Assembly: GCA_942492625.1 (NCBI GenBank)
Contig: CALOFM010000036.1
Coordinates: forward strand, 28,904-92,903
DNA from: Thiosymbion sp942492625
Lineage (GTDB): Bacteria; Pseudomonadota; Gammaproteobacteria; Chromatiales; Chromatiaceae
DNA length: 64,000 bases
Direction of reading: 5' to 3'
Shown: positions 1 through 10,452 of the stretch, piece by piece
How the letters are laid out: every line of letters starts with the position of its first letter
Numbering within the stretch: the first letter of the stretch is position 1
The notes under the pieces: generated by a model
Told to the model about the DNA's origin: nothing
The model's input: the letters and a program-made list of their open reading frames with translations, nothing else
Databases searched by the model: none
Program-made: the position numbers and the translations under genes

Positions 1-1
1 C

Positions 2-1246
2 GGCAACTCGGTATATTTTCCGGACCGGGTCGTTCCCATGCTTCCGGAAGTTTTGTCCAATGGCCTTTGCTCCATCAACCCGGATGTGGACCGGCTGTGC
101 ATGGCCTGCGAGTTGTACGTGAACCGTGAGGGACAGGTTACCCGTACGCGCTTCTTCGAAGCGCTCATGCGCTCTCACGCGCGCTTTACCTACGACCAGA
201 TCGCGGCCATGGTGGTAGACGGTGATGCCGAGCTTTGCGAGCGTTTTGTCGATCTACTGCCCCACCTTCACGAGCTGAACGCCCTTTATCAAGCCCTTCA
301 CGGTGCGCGGTCGTTGCGCGGAGCCATCGATTTCGACACCACCGAGACCTACTTCGACTTCAACGAGCAGGGGCGCATCGCCGCCATCCGACCGCTGGTG
401 CGCAACGACGCCCACAAAATCATTGAGGAGTGCATGCTGGCGGCCAACGTGGCGGCAGCCAGGTTGTTCGAGCGCAAGAAGATGCCGGCTCTGTTCCGCA
501 TCCACGAGACACCCAAGGAGGAGAAGCTCAGCGACCTACGCGAATTTCTCGCCGAGCTTGCCCTGAGCCTGCCCGGGGGCAAAAAGCCCACGGCGAAGGA
601 CTATGCGGCCTTGCTGGATTCGGTAAAGAACCGTCCGGACCGGCACCTGATCCAGACGGTGTTGCTGCGCTCGATGCGGCAGGCCATGTACAGCTCTGAC
701 AACCTTGGGCACTTCGGGCTCGCCTATCCGGCCTACACCCATTTCACCTCGCCCATCCGCCGTTTTCCGGACCTGATCGTCCACCGGGCCATCAAGCACC
801 TGCTGGCGGGCGGCACGGCGGCGGACTTCGAGTACGCCAAGTCGAACCTACAGGGCATCGGCGAGCATTGCTCCGGTACGGAGCGGCGTGCGGACGAGGC
901 CACAAGGGATGCAGAGTCCTGGCTTAAGTGCGAGTACATGGAGGACAAGATCGGCGAGGAGTTCGACGGCACCATCACCAGTGTCAACTCCTTCGGTATC
1001 TTCGTCGAGCTGGACGACATTTACGTGGACGGTCTGGTGCACATCACGGCCCTGGACAACGACTACTACCACTTCGATCCGATCGGCCACCGCCTGACGG
1101 GGGAACGCACGGGGATGGCCTACCGTCTCGGAGACCGCGTGCGTATCCAAGTAGCCGCCGTCAATCTGGACGAGCGTAAGATCGATTTCGTGCTGGCTCA
1201 GGCCGCACAGAAGCGATCACGGTCACGTAGAAAACGGGGGGCTTGA
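2..1246 (+). CDS. rnr: Ribonuclease R, C-terminal part (cut by window edge)
   Basis: Ribonuclease R is a processive 3'-to-5' exoribonuclease of structured RNA. The frame is open to the left edge, so the N-terminal cold-shock domains and the start of the RNB domain are missing. The visible part enters inside the RNB domain (VYFPDRVVPMLPEVLS is the family-typical stretch after the catalytic aspartates). It continues through the RNB helical core (YTHFTSPIRRFPDLIVHR) and ends in an S1 RNA-binding domain (DGTITSVNSFGIFVELDD) plus a short basic tail (KRSRSRRKRGA). Its TGA overlaps a possible TTG start of the next gene. The order rnr-rlmB is common in Gammaproteobacteria and supports both calls. Confidence 0.95.
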   Translation, partial: GNSVYFPDRVVPMLPEVLSNGLCSINPDVDRLCMACELYVNREGQVTRTRFFEALMRSHARFTYDQIAAMVVDGDAELCERFVDLLPHLHELNALYQALHGARSLRGAIDFDTTETYFDFNEQGRIAAIRPLVRNDAHKIIEECMLAANVAAARLFERKKMPALFRIHETPKEEKLSDLREFLAELALSLPGGKKPTAKDYAALLDSVKNRPDRHLIQTVLLRSMRQAMYSSDNLGHFGLAYPAYTHFTSPIRRFPDLIVHRAIKHLLAGGTAADFEYAKSNLQGIGEHCSGTERRADEATRDAESWLKCEYMEDKIGEEFDGTITSVNSFGIFVELDDIYVDGLVHITALDNDYYHFDPIGHRLTGERTGMAYRLGDRVRIQVAAVNLDERKIDFVLAQAAQKRSRSRRKRGA

Positions 1247-1272
1247 GACGAGAAGGAAAACTAAGAGTTCAG

Positions 1273-2016
1273 GTGCAACGTTTCTCAGTCATCGCAGGTA
1301 TCCACAGCGTCCGAGCAGCGTTAAAGCACGGCAGCGGGGGCGTCTCTGAGGTCTGGCTGGAGCGCAAGCGCCGGGACCGGCGGCTGGCGGAGCTCGCAGA
1401 GTACGCGCGCGAGGCGGGCATCCCGATTCGTCAGGCGGAGCGCGACGAGTTGGACCGCGCGGGCGAAGGCGCGAATCACCAGGGCGTGCTGGCGTGGGTG
1501 CGCACCCCCGCCGCGCGCAGCGAGAAGGAGTTGCCGCAGATCGTCGACCGCGCGCACGGACCTCCCTTTTTATTGGTCTTGGATGGGGTCCAAGACCCGC
1601 ACAACCTCGGGGCCTGTCTGCGCTGCGCCGATGCGGCCGGTATCCATGCGCTGATCGCCCCCAGGGACAATACCGTCGGCCTCACCCCGGTGGCTTGCAA
1701 GGTCGCCAGCGGGGCGGCCGAGACGGTTCCCTACATCCAGGTCACCAACCTGGCCCGTTCGATCGATGGACTCAAGGAGCAAGGCGTCTGGATAATCGGT
1801 ACCGCCGGTGAGGCCAGAACCGTCCTGTTCGAGGCGAATCTGCGAGGTCCACTGGCCTTCGTGATGGGCAGTGAGGGCAAGGGTCTGCGCCGCTTGACGC
1901 GGGAGCGTTGCGACCTGCTGGTGCGCCTTCCCATGCTGGGGACGGTGAAGAGCCTTAACGTCTCGGTTGCCGCCGGGGTCTGCCTTTACGAGGCGTTGCG
2001 GCAACGGCCAGCCTGA
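1273..2016 (+). CDS. rlmB: 23S rRNA (guanosine-2'-O-)-methyltransferase RlmB
   Basis: SPOUT-class methyltransferase that 2'-O-methylates G2251 in the peptidyl-transferase loop of 23S rRNA, with SAM as donor. An N-terminal L30e-like substrate-binding domain starts at AGIHSVRAAL. It is followed by the SpoU domain with LVLDGVQDPHNLGACLR (motif 1), FVMGSEGKGLRRL (motif 2) and LPMLGTVKSLNVSVAAGV (motif 3, trefoil knot). From the GTG at 1273 the protein has 247 residues, close to E. coli RlmB. A TTG at 1243 overlapping the rnr stop would add ten residues that do not resemble the family, so GTG is preferred; AAGGA lies about 16 nt upstream. It is probably cotranscribed with rnr. Confidence 0.93.
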   Translation: MQRFSVIAGIHSVRAALKHGSGGVSEVWLERKRRDRRLAELAEYAREAGIPIRQAERDELDRAGEGANHQGVLAWVRTPAARSEKELPQIVDRAHGPPFLLVLDGVQDPHNLGACLRCADAAGIHALIAPRDNTVGLTPVACKVASGAAETVPYIQVTNLARSIDGLKEQGVWIIGTAGEARTVLFEANLRGPLAFVMGSEGKGLRRLTRERCDLLVRLPMLGTVKSLNVSVAAGVCLYEALRQRPA

Positions 2017-2091
2017 TGGGGGCGTTTCTTGCTCCAAAACGACCAAGGGCCGCCGAAGCGACCCCTTGCGCAGGTTTCAGCCTTTAGCCGG

Positions 2092-2160
2092 TCAGTGACC
2101 GAAAGCGGCTTCCCCGAGACCAATGAAGATTGCACCAATGATGACGGCTAGTGTGGCCAT
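2092..2160 (-). CDS. Possible 22-residue hydrophobic microprotein
   Basis: An ATG-initiated frame on the minus strand encodes 22 residues (start MATLAVIIGAIFIGLG, end EAAFGH). It is a single potential membrane segment with a short polar tail. AGGGGAG sits about six bases upstream of the ATG, a good Shine-Dalgarno match. It lies alone between the ends of rlmB and the trmO operon. The ribosome-binding site and amphipathic/hydrophobic composition argue for a real small protein, but the frame is so short that chance cannot be excluded. No family is recognised. Confidence 0.4.
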   Translation of the reverse strand: MATLAVIIGAIFIGLGEAAFGH

Positions 2161-2266
2161 GATTCGCTCCCCTTGCGACACTCCGATTGTGGCTCTATAA
2201 GAACGCCGGCCAGTATTGGGGGCACTGATAATTGTCAATGGTCCGCGCAGTTATTTTGATTCGATT

Positions 2267-3031
2267 TCATCGATCAGAACGCCGCGGGTGGGGAGATGGG
2301 ACTCGATCGACACCGGTTGCGGCTGGCTCGACGCTCAGGACCCGTACCCCCGTACCATCCAGGGCCCATTGAATATCCAGGTCGAAGAGTCGCATTCCGA
2401 AGGCCGAACGCTCCGGATAGCGGTCCATGTAGCCCGGCCGCGGGTCCTGCTCCAGGACTTGGGAAATGAGCGGCTCGAGCTGCCTGGTGTCAGCAGGGTC
2501 CAGGGCTGCGATCTGCGCGAGGGCGGCATCGCTGAACGCAACCGTCCAACTCTTTCCCGGTGCCTCTGCGGCGAATCCGGCCTGTGCATCCGAAATCGAA
2601 TCCGCGTAGGGGACATAGGGCTTGACGTCCAGCACCGGCGTACCGTCCAGCAGGTCGACTCCTCCCAGCCGCAGACAAAGAGCTGCACCGCTGCGCTCCA
2701 GACCCAGGTTCTCCACCGCGGAGATACCGATCGGGTTGGGTCGGTAGGGCGCCCTGCTGGCGAACACCCCCACCTTTCGTCGTCCTCCGAGCCGTGGAGG
2801 GCGCACGGTCGGCTTCCAGCCCGCATCTACGCAATCGTGAAAGACGAAAATAAGCCACAGATGGGAAAAGCCGTCGAGTCCAGTGAAGGCTTCGTCTCGG
2901 GCAAACTCGGGAAAGAGCTCCAGATGAGAGCTGGAAGCGGCAACGAGCCGCGGTTGGCGCGGGATTCCGAACCTGTCTGTGTAACAGGAGCGGACGACGC
3001 CGATGGACTTAAAAATGAAACCCGAGTTCAT
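2267..3031 (-). CDS. trmO: tRNA (N6-threonylcarbamoyladenosine(37)-N6)-methyltransferase TrmO
   Basis: TrmO (TsaA/YaeB family) N6-methylates t6A37 in tRNA-Thr. The protein has 254 residues (E. coli about 235). The beta-barrel UPF0066 domain is visible: FKSIGVVRSCYTDRFGIPRQP at the N-terminus, GLDGFSHLWLIFVFH, and the signature RAPYRPNPIGISAVE, followed by LGGVDLLDGTPVLDVKPYVPYAD. The C-terminal domain (DPRPGYMDRYPERSAFGMRL) is also present. It is the last gene of a minus-strand run glrR-like/HPt/SDR/trmO, 32 nt after the SDR stop, so probably cotranscribed. Confidence 0.93.
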   Translation of the reverse strand: MNSGFIFKSIGVVRSCYTDRFGIPRQPRLVAASSSHLELFPEFARDEAFTGLDGFSHLWLIFVFHDCVDAGWKPTVRPPRLGGRRKVGVFASRAPYRPNPIGISAVENLGLERSGAALCLRLGGVDLLDGTPVLDVKPYVPYADSISDAQAGFAAEAPGKSWTVAFSDAALAQIAALDPADTRQLEPLISQVLEQDPRPGYMDRYPERSAFGMRLFDLDIQWALDGTGVRVLSVEPAATGVDRVPSPHPRRSDR

Positions 3032-3063
3032 ATCGACGGACGGAGTGAGACCTTAACAGGGAG

Positions 3064-3792
3064 CTACTTGCGGAACCGAAGGACCTTTTTGAGCGGCGAC
3101 AGGTTGACCTCGTCCACAACAGTCCCCGGGGGCGCGCTCAACATGGCGACGATCAGCTCCGCGACGTCCTTCGTAGCGATGGCGTTCTCCGGTTCCTCGC
3201 CCGGCTCGAAGCCGAGCTCGTCGAAGAAACCGGACCGCACCATTCCCGGATTGATGATCCCGACCCGGACCCCCGAGGAGGCGCATTCCTGGCGCAACGA
3301 CCGAGCGAGTCCCCGCAGGGCTGTCTTACAGGCGCTGTAGACGGCGCCCTTGATGCCGCCGGAAAGTGCCGATTCCGAGCCCATGAAGATCAGGTCCGCG
3401 CTCTCTCGGCGCTTGAGAAAAGGCAGAAAGGACCTGGCCACCAGGATGTGGTGGGTGAGGTTTAGATCCACCGCTGCGCGGATCTGCAGCGCAGAGAGCT
3501 GCTCCAAGTGTCCGAATCGGCCGGCACCGGCGTTGGAAACCACCGCGTCCAGCTCCGGATGGTCCCTGGACAAGTCCGCTAATAGCTGGGGTAGCCGGTC
3601 CAAGTCCGCCAGATCTGCGACGACCGCCTCGAAACCGCGCCGGGGCAGGTTCCACTCCGAAAAATCTCGCCCGATCCCGATGATCTGCGAGCCCGCCTCC
3701 AAAAGCCTGAGACTCAACGCCCGCCCGATGCCGCGACTGGCGCCTGTAACCAGGATTTTGCGCTGCCGGAGATCTCCGCTGGAGGGAAGCAC
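3064..3792 (-). CDS. Short-chain dehydrogenase/reductase
   Basis: Classical SDR-family NAD(P)-dependent oxidoreductase; substrate unknown. It has the Rossmann glycine motif TGASRGIG near the N-terminus, the NAG motif in VVSNAGAGRFG, a catalytic Ser (FMGSESA) and the YSACK pair (YxxxK). A basic residue after the glycine motif and R in IGIGRD suggest NADP preference (inference). The GTG at 3792 gives a natural N-terminus (LPSSGDLRQRKILVTG). A TTG at 3843 would extend it but overlap the HPt gene by 29 nt. It sits in a short-spaced operon with an HPt protein upstream and trmO downstream, and nothing ties its substrate to these neighbours. Confidence 0.85.
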   Translation of the reverse strand: MLPSSGDLRQRKILVTGASRGIGRALSLRLLEAGSQIIGIGRDFSEWNLPRRGFEAVVADLADLDRLPQLLADLSRDHPELDAVVSNAGAGRFGHLEQLSALQIRAAVDLNLTHHILVARSFLPFLKRRESADLIFMGSESALSGGIKGAVYSACKTALRGLARSLRQECASSGVRVGIINPGMVRSGFFDELGFEPGEEPENAIATKDVAELIVAMLSAPPGTVVDEVNLSPLKKVLRFRK

Positions 3793-3814
3793 GAGATCGT
3801 GGTTTACGGATCGA

Positions 3815-4129
3815 TCAGCGCGGCGCGATGGCGACGCGCTCAAGGTAGTCGATCATTCGCTCCACTCTGTCTCGCGCCGCTGCCTCGTCGTCGTTCATGA
3901 GCATCTCCTCCAACTCGACCCCCAGCTCGGACAGTCCATAGAATCCGAAGGCTCCCGCGGTGCCTTTGAGCTCGTGACCGAGTCGACGCAGCACCTGCTG
4001 GTTTCCCGCCGCGATGGCGTCTCTCCAGTCCTGTATCTGAGCGCGCCGGTTGCGCAAAAAACTCTCCGCCAGATCGATGATTTCCGGATCGACGGCGACG
4101 GTGATGCTGTCGTTCGAGGTGGTACTCAT
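3815..4129 (-). CDS. Stand-alone HPt (histidine phosphotransfer) domain protein
   Basis: A 104-residue single-domain phosphotransfer protein from the ATG at 4129 (start MSTTSNDSITVAVDPEI). The HPt signature LGHELKGTAGAFGF contains the phosphorylatable His at about residue 52, followed by the expected amphipathic helix GLSELGVELEEML. It would shuttle phosphate between a hybrid histidine kinase and a response regulator. It lies 47 nt downstream of the glrR-like sigma-54 response regulator on the same strand, so that regulator is the natural partner by position (inference). No kinase is encoded nearby. Confidence 0.85.
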   Translation of the reverse strand: MSTTSNDSITVAVDPEIIDLAESFLRNRRAQIQDWRDAIAAGNQQVLRRLGHELKGTAGAFGFYGLSELGVELEEMLMNDDEAAARDRVERMIDYLERVAIAPR

Positions 4130-4176
4130 TTGTGGGTTGGTGCTTGGTGCGCGGGATGCCCGAGAGCGGTCCTGTC

Positions 4177-5573
<1,397 letters not shown>

Positions 5574-6089
5574 GAGGTCCTGTAGGGCTCAGCCGGAGTG
5601 AGAGTGTGATCGGGGCTTGTCATTTCTAAAAGGGTATGTCTTTCTTGCGACTGTTCAACACGAACGCGCAAGCCGCACAGGCTCCTAGGGATGGGTCTCG
5701 GGCGGAAGACGCGTGTACAAATCCCTGCGATTCGCCGTCTGGATGCCCCGAAATTTATAGGCTGGAGACGGCATTGTAAACGTTCTTTGAATCCTTAGAG
5801 TGCTCGATCACAGTTCCAGGTGGATAGATCGGTTCCCGCTGGAGGCCGTCCATCGTATGGGCCGCCGCGTTCGAGTATTATCGCCGGGGAGCCTGTCCGA
5901 CTCACGACTGTTCTACTGCGGAACCGCGAATGCCGGTCGGATTTTCCGCCCGATTTCGTTAAATCGGTCCACTATTCGCCATAATCGGGCGAAAAAACCG
6001 CCTCGGTCTCGCGCTCCTCGCGACGGACGCGCTAGCCAGACAGACTCCTAAGTTTCCAATTCTGTATTTTTCTAAGGAAGCCGACACCG
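5574..6089. other. Intergenic region between glrR-like operon and purL
   Basis: About 515 bases between two divergent genes; it must hold the promoters of both the glrR-like operon and purL. No convincing coding frame is present. The one structure seen is an imperfect inverted repeat: CGCCCGATT at 5947-5955 and AATCGGGCG at 5983-5991, flanked by T4 and A6, with 27 bases between the arms. Neither orientation has a T-tract after the stem, so it is not a terminator; an operator is possible. No sigma-54 promoter (GG-N10-GC) was convincing by eye. Confidence 0.5.
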
Positions 6090-9000
6090 ATGCTCGTATT
6101 CCGCGGCGCCCCCGCCTTCTCGGATTTCCGTCTGCGCAAGCTGGAAAAAAGGCTGACAACCGACACCGGCCAGTCGATTCAGGTCTATGCCGAGCACATG
6201 CACTTCGCGGACCTGGATCATCCCCTGACGACGGATCAGGAGGCGGTGCTGGAGCGCCTCCTGCGGTATGGCCCGCAGTTGGCCGAGCACGATCCGGATG
6301 GGGGACTGGTGCTGGTGGTGCCGCGAGCGGGGACCATCTCCCCCTGGTCGTCGAAGGCCACGGACATCGCTCGAAACTGCGGGCTGAGCAAGGTTAGGCG
6401 CCTTGAGCGGGGTTGCGCCTACTATCTGCAGTCGGGTGCGGCGCCGGTGGACGAACGGGTGCTCGCCGCCGCGGCAGCCGTGCTTCACGACCGCATGACG
6501 CAGCTGCCCCTGTTCAGTCTGGACGAGGCGCAAATGCTATTCGGCCGGGCGGAGCCCGATCCGCACCGGACCGTCGATCTGCTCACCGGTAGGCGTGAGG
6601 CATTGGTTGTCGCGAACGGGGACCTTGGACTTGCCCTCTCTGCGGACGAGATCGACTACCTGGTGGAGAGCTTCAGTTCCATCGGACGTAATCCAACTGA
6701 CGTTGAGCTCATGATGTTCGCCCAGGCAAACTCCGAGCACTGCCGGCACAAGATCTTCAACGCGGATTGGATCATCGACGCGAAGCCGTGCAAACACTCG
6801 TTGTTTGCCATGATTCGCAACACCACCGATAGCGCGCCCCAAGGGGTTCTCTCCGCCTATAAGGACAACGCCGCCGTGGTTGCTGGCTGGCCTGGCAGGC
6901 GCTTTCTGCCGTCGCCGGCTGATCGGGTCTACGGCGAGCATGAAGAGGACATCCACATTCTCATGAAGGTGGAGACACACAACCACCCCACGGCTATCGC
7001 CCCGGACCCGGGTGCTGCGACGGGCTCTGGTGGCGAGATTCGAGACGAGGGGGCCACCGGGCAGGGGTCCAAGCCCAAGGCGGGGCTTTGCGGCTTCTCG
7101 GTGTCGAATCTGCGCATCCCCGATTGGGTGCAACCCTGGGAGCACGATTACGGCAGGCCGGGGCGCATCGTCTCGGCCCTGGATATCATGCTGGAAGGGC
7201 CTATCGGTGCAGCCGCCTTCAATAACGAGTACGGACGACCGAATCTTTGCGGCTACTTCCGCACCTATGAGCAGGAGGTCCCGGCTCCCGACGGCGTCGA
7301 GCTGCGCGGCTACCACAAACCCGTCATGCTTGCCGGCGGCGTCGGCAACATCCGTGCCGAGCACATTGCCAAGCGGGGGTTTCCCGCCGGTACGCCCCTG
7401 ATCGTTCTCGGCGGGCCGGCCATGCTCATCGGACTGGGAGGGGGGGCTGCGTCGAGCATGGCGTCCGGGTCCTCGGCCGAGGACCTGGATTTCGCCTCCG
7501 TCCAGCGGGCAAACCCGGAAATGGAGCGGCGATGCCAGGAGGTGATCGACAGCTGCTGGGCATGGGGCGAGGACAATCCCATCCTGTTCATCCACGACGT
7601 CGGGGCGGGCGGACTCTCCAACGCATTGCCCGAGCTGGTTCGCGACGCAGGGCGCGGTGGACGCTTCAAGCTGCGGGAGGTGCCAAACGCCGATCCGGGT
7701 ATGTCGCCCATGGAGATCTGGTGTAACGAGGCCCAGGAGCGTTACGTGCTCGCTGTCGCCGCAGAGCAGCTCGACCAGTTCAAGGGCATTTGCGAGCGCG
7801 AGCGCTGTCCCTTCGCGGTGGTGGGGGAGGCGACGGCCGAGGAGCACCTGCGCCTGGGCGATACCCACTTCGGCGATACCCCCATCGACATGTCCATGTC
7901 CCTGCTCTTCGGCAAGCCACCGCGCATGTTGCGCGATGTCGAGCGGCTGGGCTTCGTCGGTCAGGAGCTGGCGTTCGGCGGTGTGACTCTGGAGGACGCA
8001 GCCCGCCGGATCCTGCGCTTGCCTACGGTTGCCAACAAGGGCTTTCTCATCACCATCGGTGACCGCAGCATCACCGGTCAGGTGGCGCGCGATCAGATGG
8101 TCGGTCCCTGGCAGGTGCCGGTCGCGGACTTGGCGGTAACCATCAGTGATTTTACAGGCGCGACGGGCGAAGCCATGTCCATCGGTGAGCGCACTCCCGT
8201 CGCTGTGATCGACACTGCGGCCTCCGGCCGGATGGCCGTGGGTGAGGCCATCACAAACATGGCCGCTGCCGCCATCGATCGGATCGGCGACATTCGCCTG
8301 TCCGCAAACTGGATGGCCGCAGCAGGCCATCCCGGGGAGGACGCGGGTCTGTTCGAAGCGGTGCAGGCAGTGGGCATGGAGCTTTGCCCGGCCCTGGGCG
8401 TGGCTATTCCGGTAGGCAAGGATTCCATGAGCATGAAGACCCTGTGGGAGGATGACCGGGGACAACAGCGGGAGATGACCGCCCCCCTCTCGCTGATCGT
8501 CTCCGCCTTCGCGCCTGTAAGGGACGCAGGCCGAACGTTGACGCCACGCTTGCGCGCCGACCTGGGCGACACGGACCTGGTCCTCATCGACCTGGGGGAG
8601 GGTCGTAACCGCCTCGGGGCCTCTTGTCTCGCGCAGGTCTACGGCCAGGTCGGCAACCGAGCTCCGGACCTGGACCAGCCTCGGATGCTCAAGAGCTTCT
8701 TCGCCGCCGTCCAGGAGCTCAATCAGGAAGGTTTGATTCTTGCCTATCATGACCGTTCCGACGGAGGGCTGTTTGTAACCCTTTGCGAAATGGCTTTCGC
8801 CGGGCGCTGCGGGATTGCCGTCGACCTTGATCTTGCCGGGCGGGATGACCTGGCGGCTCTCTTCAACGAGGAGCTGGGAGCCGTGATCCAGGTACGGCAC
8901 ACGGATACCGACGACGTCCTCAAGATGTTGGAGGACAAGGGACTGGGAGATTGCAGCTTGGTCATAGGTACGCTGGAGGACGACGACCGCATCCTGTTCC

Positions 9001-9983
9001 GGCGCAGGAATGAAAAGGTTCTCTGCGCATCGCGAGCCGAGCTTCAGCAGATCTGGTCGGAGACCAGCCTGCACATGCAGTCCCTGCGAGACAATCCCGA
9101 CTGTGCGTTGGAGGAGTTCGAGCGCATCGCCGACGCCGGGGACCCGGGCCTGAGCGCGGCCCTGGGCTTCGACCCGGACGAGGACGTGGCGGCGCCCTAC
9201 ATTCTGCGCGGCTTGCGTCCGCCCCTGGCGGTTCTGCGGGAGCAGGGTGTAAACGGCCAGCTGGAAATGGCGGCGGCCTTTCACCAGGCGGGGTTCGAGT
9301 GTGTGGATGTGCACATGTCGGACATCATCGCGGGCCGGGTTGGCCTCGATCGATTTCGTGGGCTTGCGGCCTGCGGTGGCTTCTCCTACGGCGACGTCCT
9401 GGGGGCGGGGGAGGGCTGGGCGAAGTCCATTCTTTTCAACCCGCGGGCGAGGGAGCAATTCCAGGCCTTCTTCGCGCGGCCCGAGACCTTCGCGCTCGGC
9501 GTCTGCAACGGCTGCCAGATGCTCAGTAACCTGCATGAGCTGATCCCCGGCGCAGATCACTGGCCCCATTTCGTGCGCAACCGATCCGAGCAGTTCGAGG
9601 CCCGGTTGGTGATGGTGGAGGTGACCGGTTGCCCTTCGGTGCTACTGGACGGCATGGTGGGATCCCGCTTGCCCATCGTGGTCGCCCACGGCGAGGGGCG
9701 CGCGGAGTTCCGCGACGCCCGGCACCTGGACCGAGTCAAGCCACGGGTGGCATTGCGGTACGTGGAGAACGCCGGCGGCATCGCCGAGCGCTACCCCGCG
9801 AATCCGAACAGCTCACCCGAAGGTATCACCGGGCTGACCACAAAGGACGGGCGGGTGACCGTCATAATGCCCCATCCGGAGAGGCTGTTTCGTGCCTTGC
9901 AATATTCCTGGCGGCCGGATGAGTGGACCGAAGACGGTCCCTGGATGCGCTTGTTCCGGAACGCGCGGGTCTGGGTAGACTAA
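6090..9983 (+). CDS. purL: Phosphoribosylformylglycinamidine synthase PurL
   Basis: Large-type FGAM synthase, the fourth step of purine biosynthesis (FGAR + ATP + glutamine to FGAM). The single 1297-residue chain has the proteobacterial architecture: N-terminal PurS-like domain, linker with FAQANSEHCRHKIFNADW, tandem AIRS-like ATP-binding halves (METHNHPTAIAPDPGAATGSGG; VGKDSMSMKT) and a C-terminal class I glutaminase. The glutaminase nucleophile is in LGVCNGCQMLSNL and the His/Glu pair in MPHPERLF. Fully intact, which shows this part of the sequence is reliable. Start ATG at 6090 has AAGGA about 11 nt upstream. It is monocistronic. Confidence 0.97.
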   Translation: MLVFRGAPAFSDFRLRKLEKRLTTDTGQSIQVYAEHMHFADLDHPLTTDQEAVLERLLRYGPQLAEHDPDGGLVLVVPRAGTISPWSSKATDIARNCGLSKVRRLERGCAYYLQSGAAPVDERVLAAAAAVLHDRMTQLPLFSLDEAQMLFGRAEPDPHRTVDLLTGRREALVVANGDLGLALSADEIDYLVESFSSIGRNPTDVELMMFAQANSEHCRHKIFNADWIIDAKPCKHSLFAMIRNTTDSAPQGVLSAYKDNAAVVAGWPGRRFLPSPADRVYGEHEEDIHILMKVETHNHPTAIAPDPGAATGSGGEIRDEGATGQGSKPKAGLCGFSVSNLRIPDWVQPWEHDYGRPGRIVSALDIMLEGPIGAAAFNNEYGRPNLCGYFRTYEQEVPAPDGVELRGYHKPVMLAGGVGNIRAEHIAKRGFPAGTPLIVLGGPAMLIGLGGGAASSMASGSSAEDLDFASVQRANPEMERRCQEVIDSCWAWGEDNPILFIHDVGAGGLSNALPELVRDAGRGGRFKLREVPNADPGMSPMEIWCNEAQERYVLAVAAEQLDQFKGICERERCPFAVVGEATAEEHLRLGDTHFGDTPIDMSMSLLFGKPPRMLRDVERLGFVGQELAFGGVTLEDAARRILRLPTVANKGFLITIGDRSITGQVARDQMVGPWQVPVADLAVTISDFTGATGEAMSIGERTPVAVIDTAASGRMAVGEAITNMAAAAIDRIGDIRLSANWMAAAGHPGEDAGLFEAVQAVGMELCPALGVAIPVGKDSMSMKTLWEDDRGQQREMTAPLSLIVSAFAPVRDAGRTLTPRLRADLGDTDLVLIDLGEGRNRLGASCLAQVYGQVGNRAPDLDQPRMLKSFFAAVQELNQEGLILAYHDRSDGGLFVTLCEMAFAGRCGIAVDLDLAGRDDLAALFNEELGAVIQVRHTDTDDVLKMLEDKGLGDCSLVIGTLEDDDRILFRRRNEKVLCASRAELQQIWSETSLHMQSLRDNPDCALEEFERIADAGDPGLSAALGFDPDEDVAAPYILRGLRPPLAVLREQGVNGQLEMAAAFHQAGFECVDVHMSDIIAGRVGLDRFRGLAACGGFSYGDVLGAGEGWAKSILFNPRAREQFQAFFARPETFALGVCNGCQMLSNLHELIPGADHWPHFVRNRSEQFEARLVMVEVTGCPSVLLDGMVGSRLPIVVAHGEGRAEFRDARHLDRVKPRVALRYVENAGGIAERYPANPNSSPEGITGLTTKDGRVTVIMPHPERLFRALQYSWRPDEWTEDGPWMRLFRNARVWVD

Positions 9984-10062
9984 GGGTGTTGATTGCGCTT
10001 TTCCGTCGCTGAGTAAAATTTGGTAGCGTTCCGGAAACGGCGACTAGGGGGTGATTACGGCC

Positions 10063-10452
10063 ATGAGTATCAAAACCGACCCTTCGAGATATTCCTCCAG
10101 AATCGGGCTGCTTGTGATGGCGCTGGCAATGGCAGCCACCACATCCGCAGATTGCGGCAAAGACCTGCGCGGCGAGGTCTACTGCGGTGCCGGGCGCTGC
10201 GTGGTCGACACCAAGGGAACAGTTTGGTGCTCTCGGTACTATGATGGTGCCGCGGAGCGTACGTTGGACGGCCAAGTGCTTTGTGGCAAGGGCCAGTGCG
10301 CCAAAGGTAGTGATGGCCAAGTCTTCTGCTCGTCAGAGGTGGCGGGTGCTGTGCTCGTAGACAGCCGCGGACGCGTGCGTTGCTACGGTCAGTGTGAGCC
10401 CGCCACTGCAGACAAGTGCGTAAGTTCCCGCGCAGACAGCCCAGATAGTTAA
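10063..10452 (+). CDS. Secreted Cys-rich repeat protein
   Basis: About 129 residues from the ATG at 10063, preceded by a GGGGGTGA Shine-Dalgarno-like run. An N-terminal signal peptide (RIGLLVMALAMAATTSA) is followed by ten cysteines in a degenerate repeat: GEVYCGAGRCVVDTKGTVWC, then DGQVLCGKGQCAKGSDGQVFC, then a shorter RGRVRCYGQC. The pattern is roughly G-x-V-x-C-G-x-G-x-C-(6-7)-G-x-V-x-C. Disulfide-stabilised and periplasmic or secreted by inference. No family recognised. It stands alone downstream of purL. An upstream GTG at 10051 would add only four residues. Confidence 0.75.
   Translation: MSIKTDPSRYSSRIGLLVMALAMAATTSADCGKDLRGEVYCGAGRCVVDTKGTVWCSRYYDGAAERTLDGQVLCGKGQCAKGSDGQVFCSSEVAGAVLVDSRGRVRCYGQCEPATADKCVSSRADSPDS

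Noticed and set aside
2216..3340. Plus-strand frame over trmO and the SDR gene.
   Set aside because: Overlaps two recognisable genes on the other strand and has no family signature.
6537..9569. Very long open frame (about 1000 codons) on the minus strand opposite purL.
   Set aside because: Exact antisense of a well-conserved gene; caused by high GC third positions. No domain features or ribosome-binding site.
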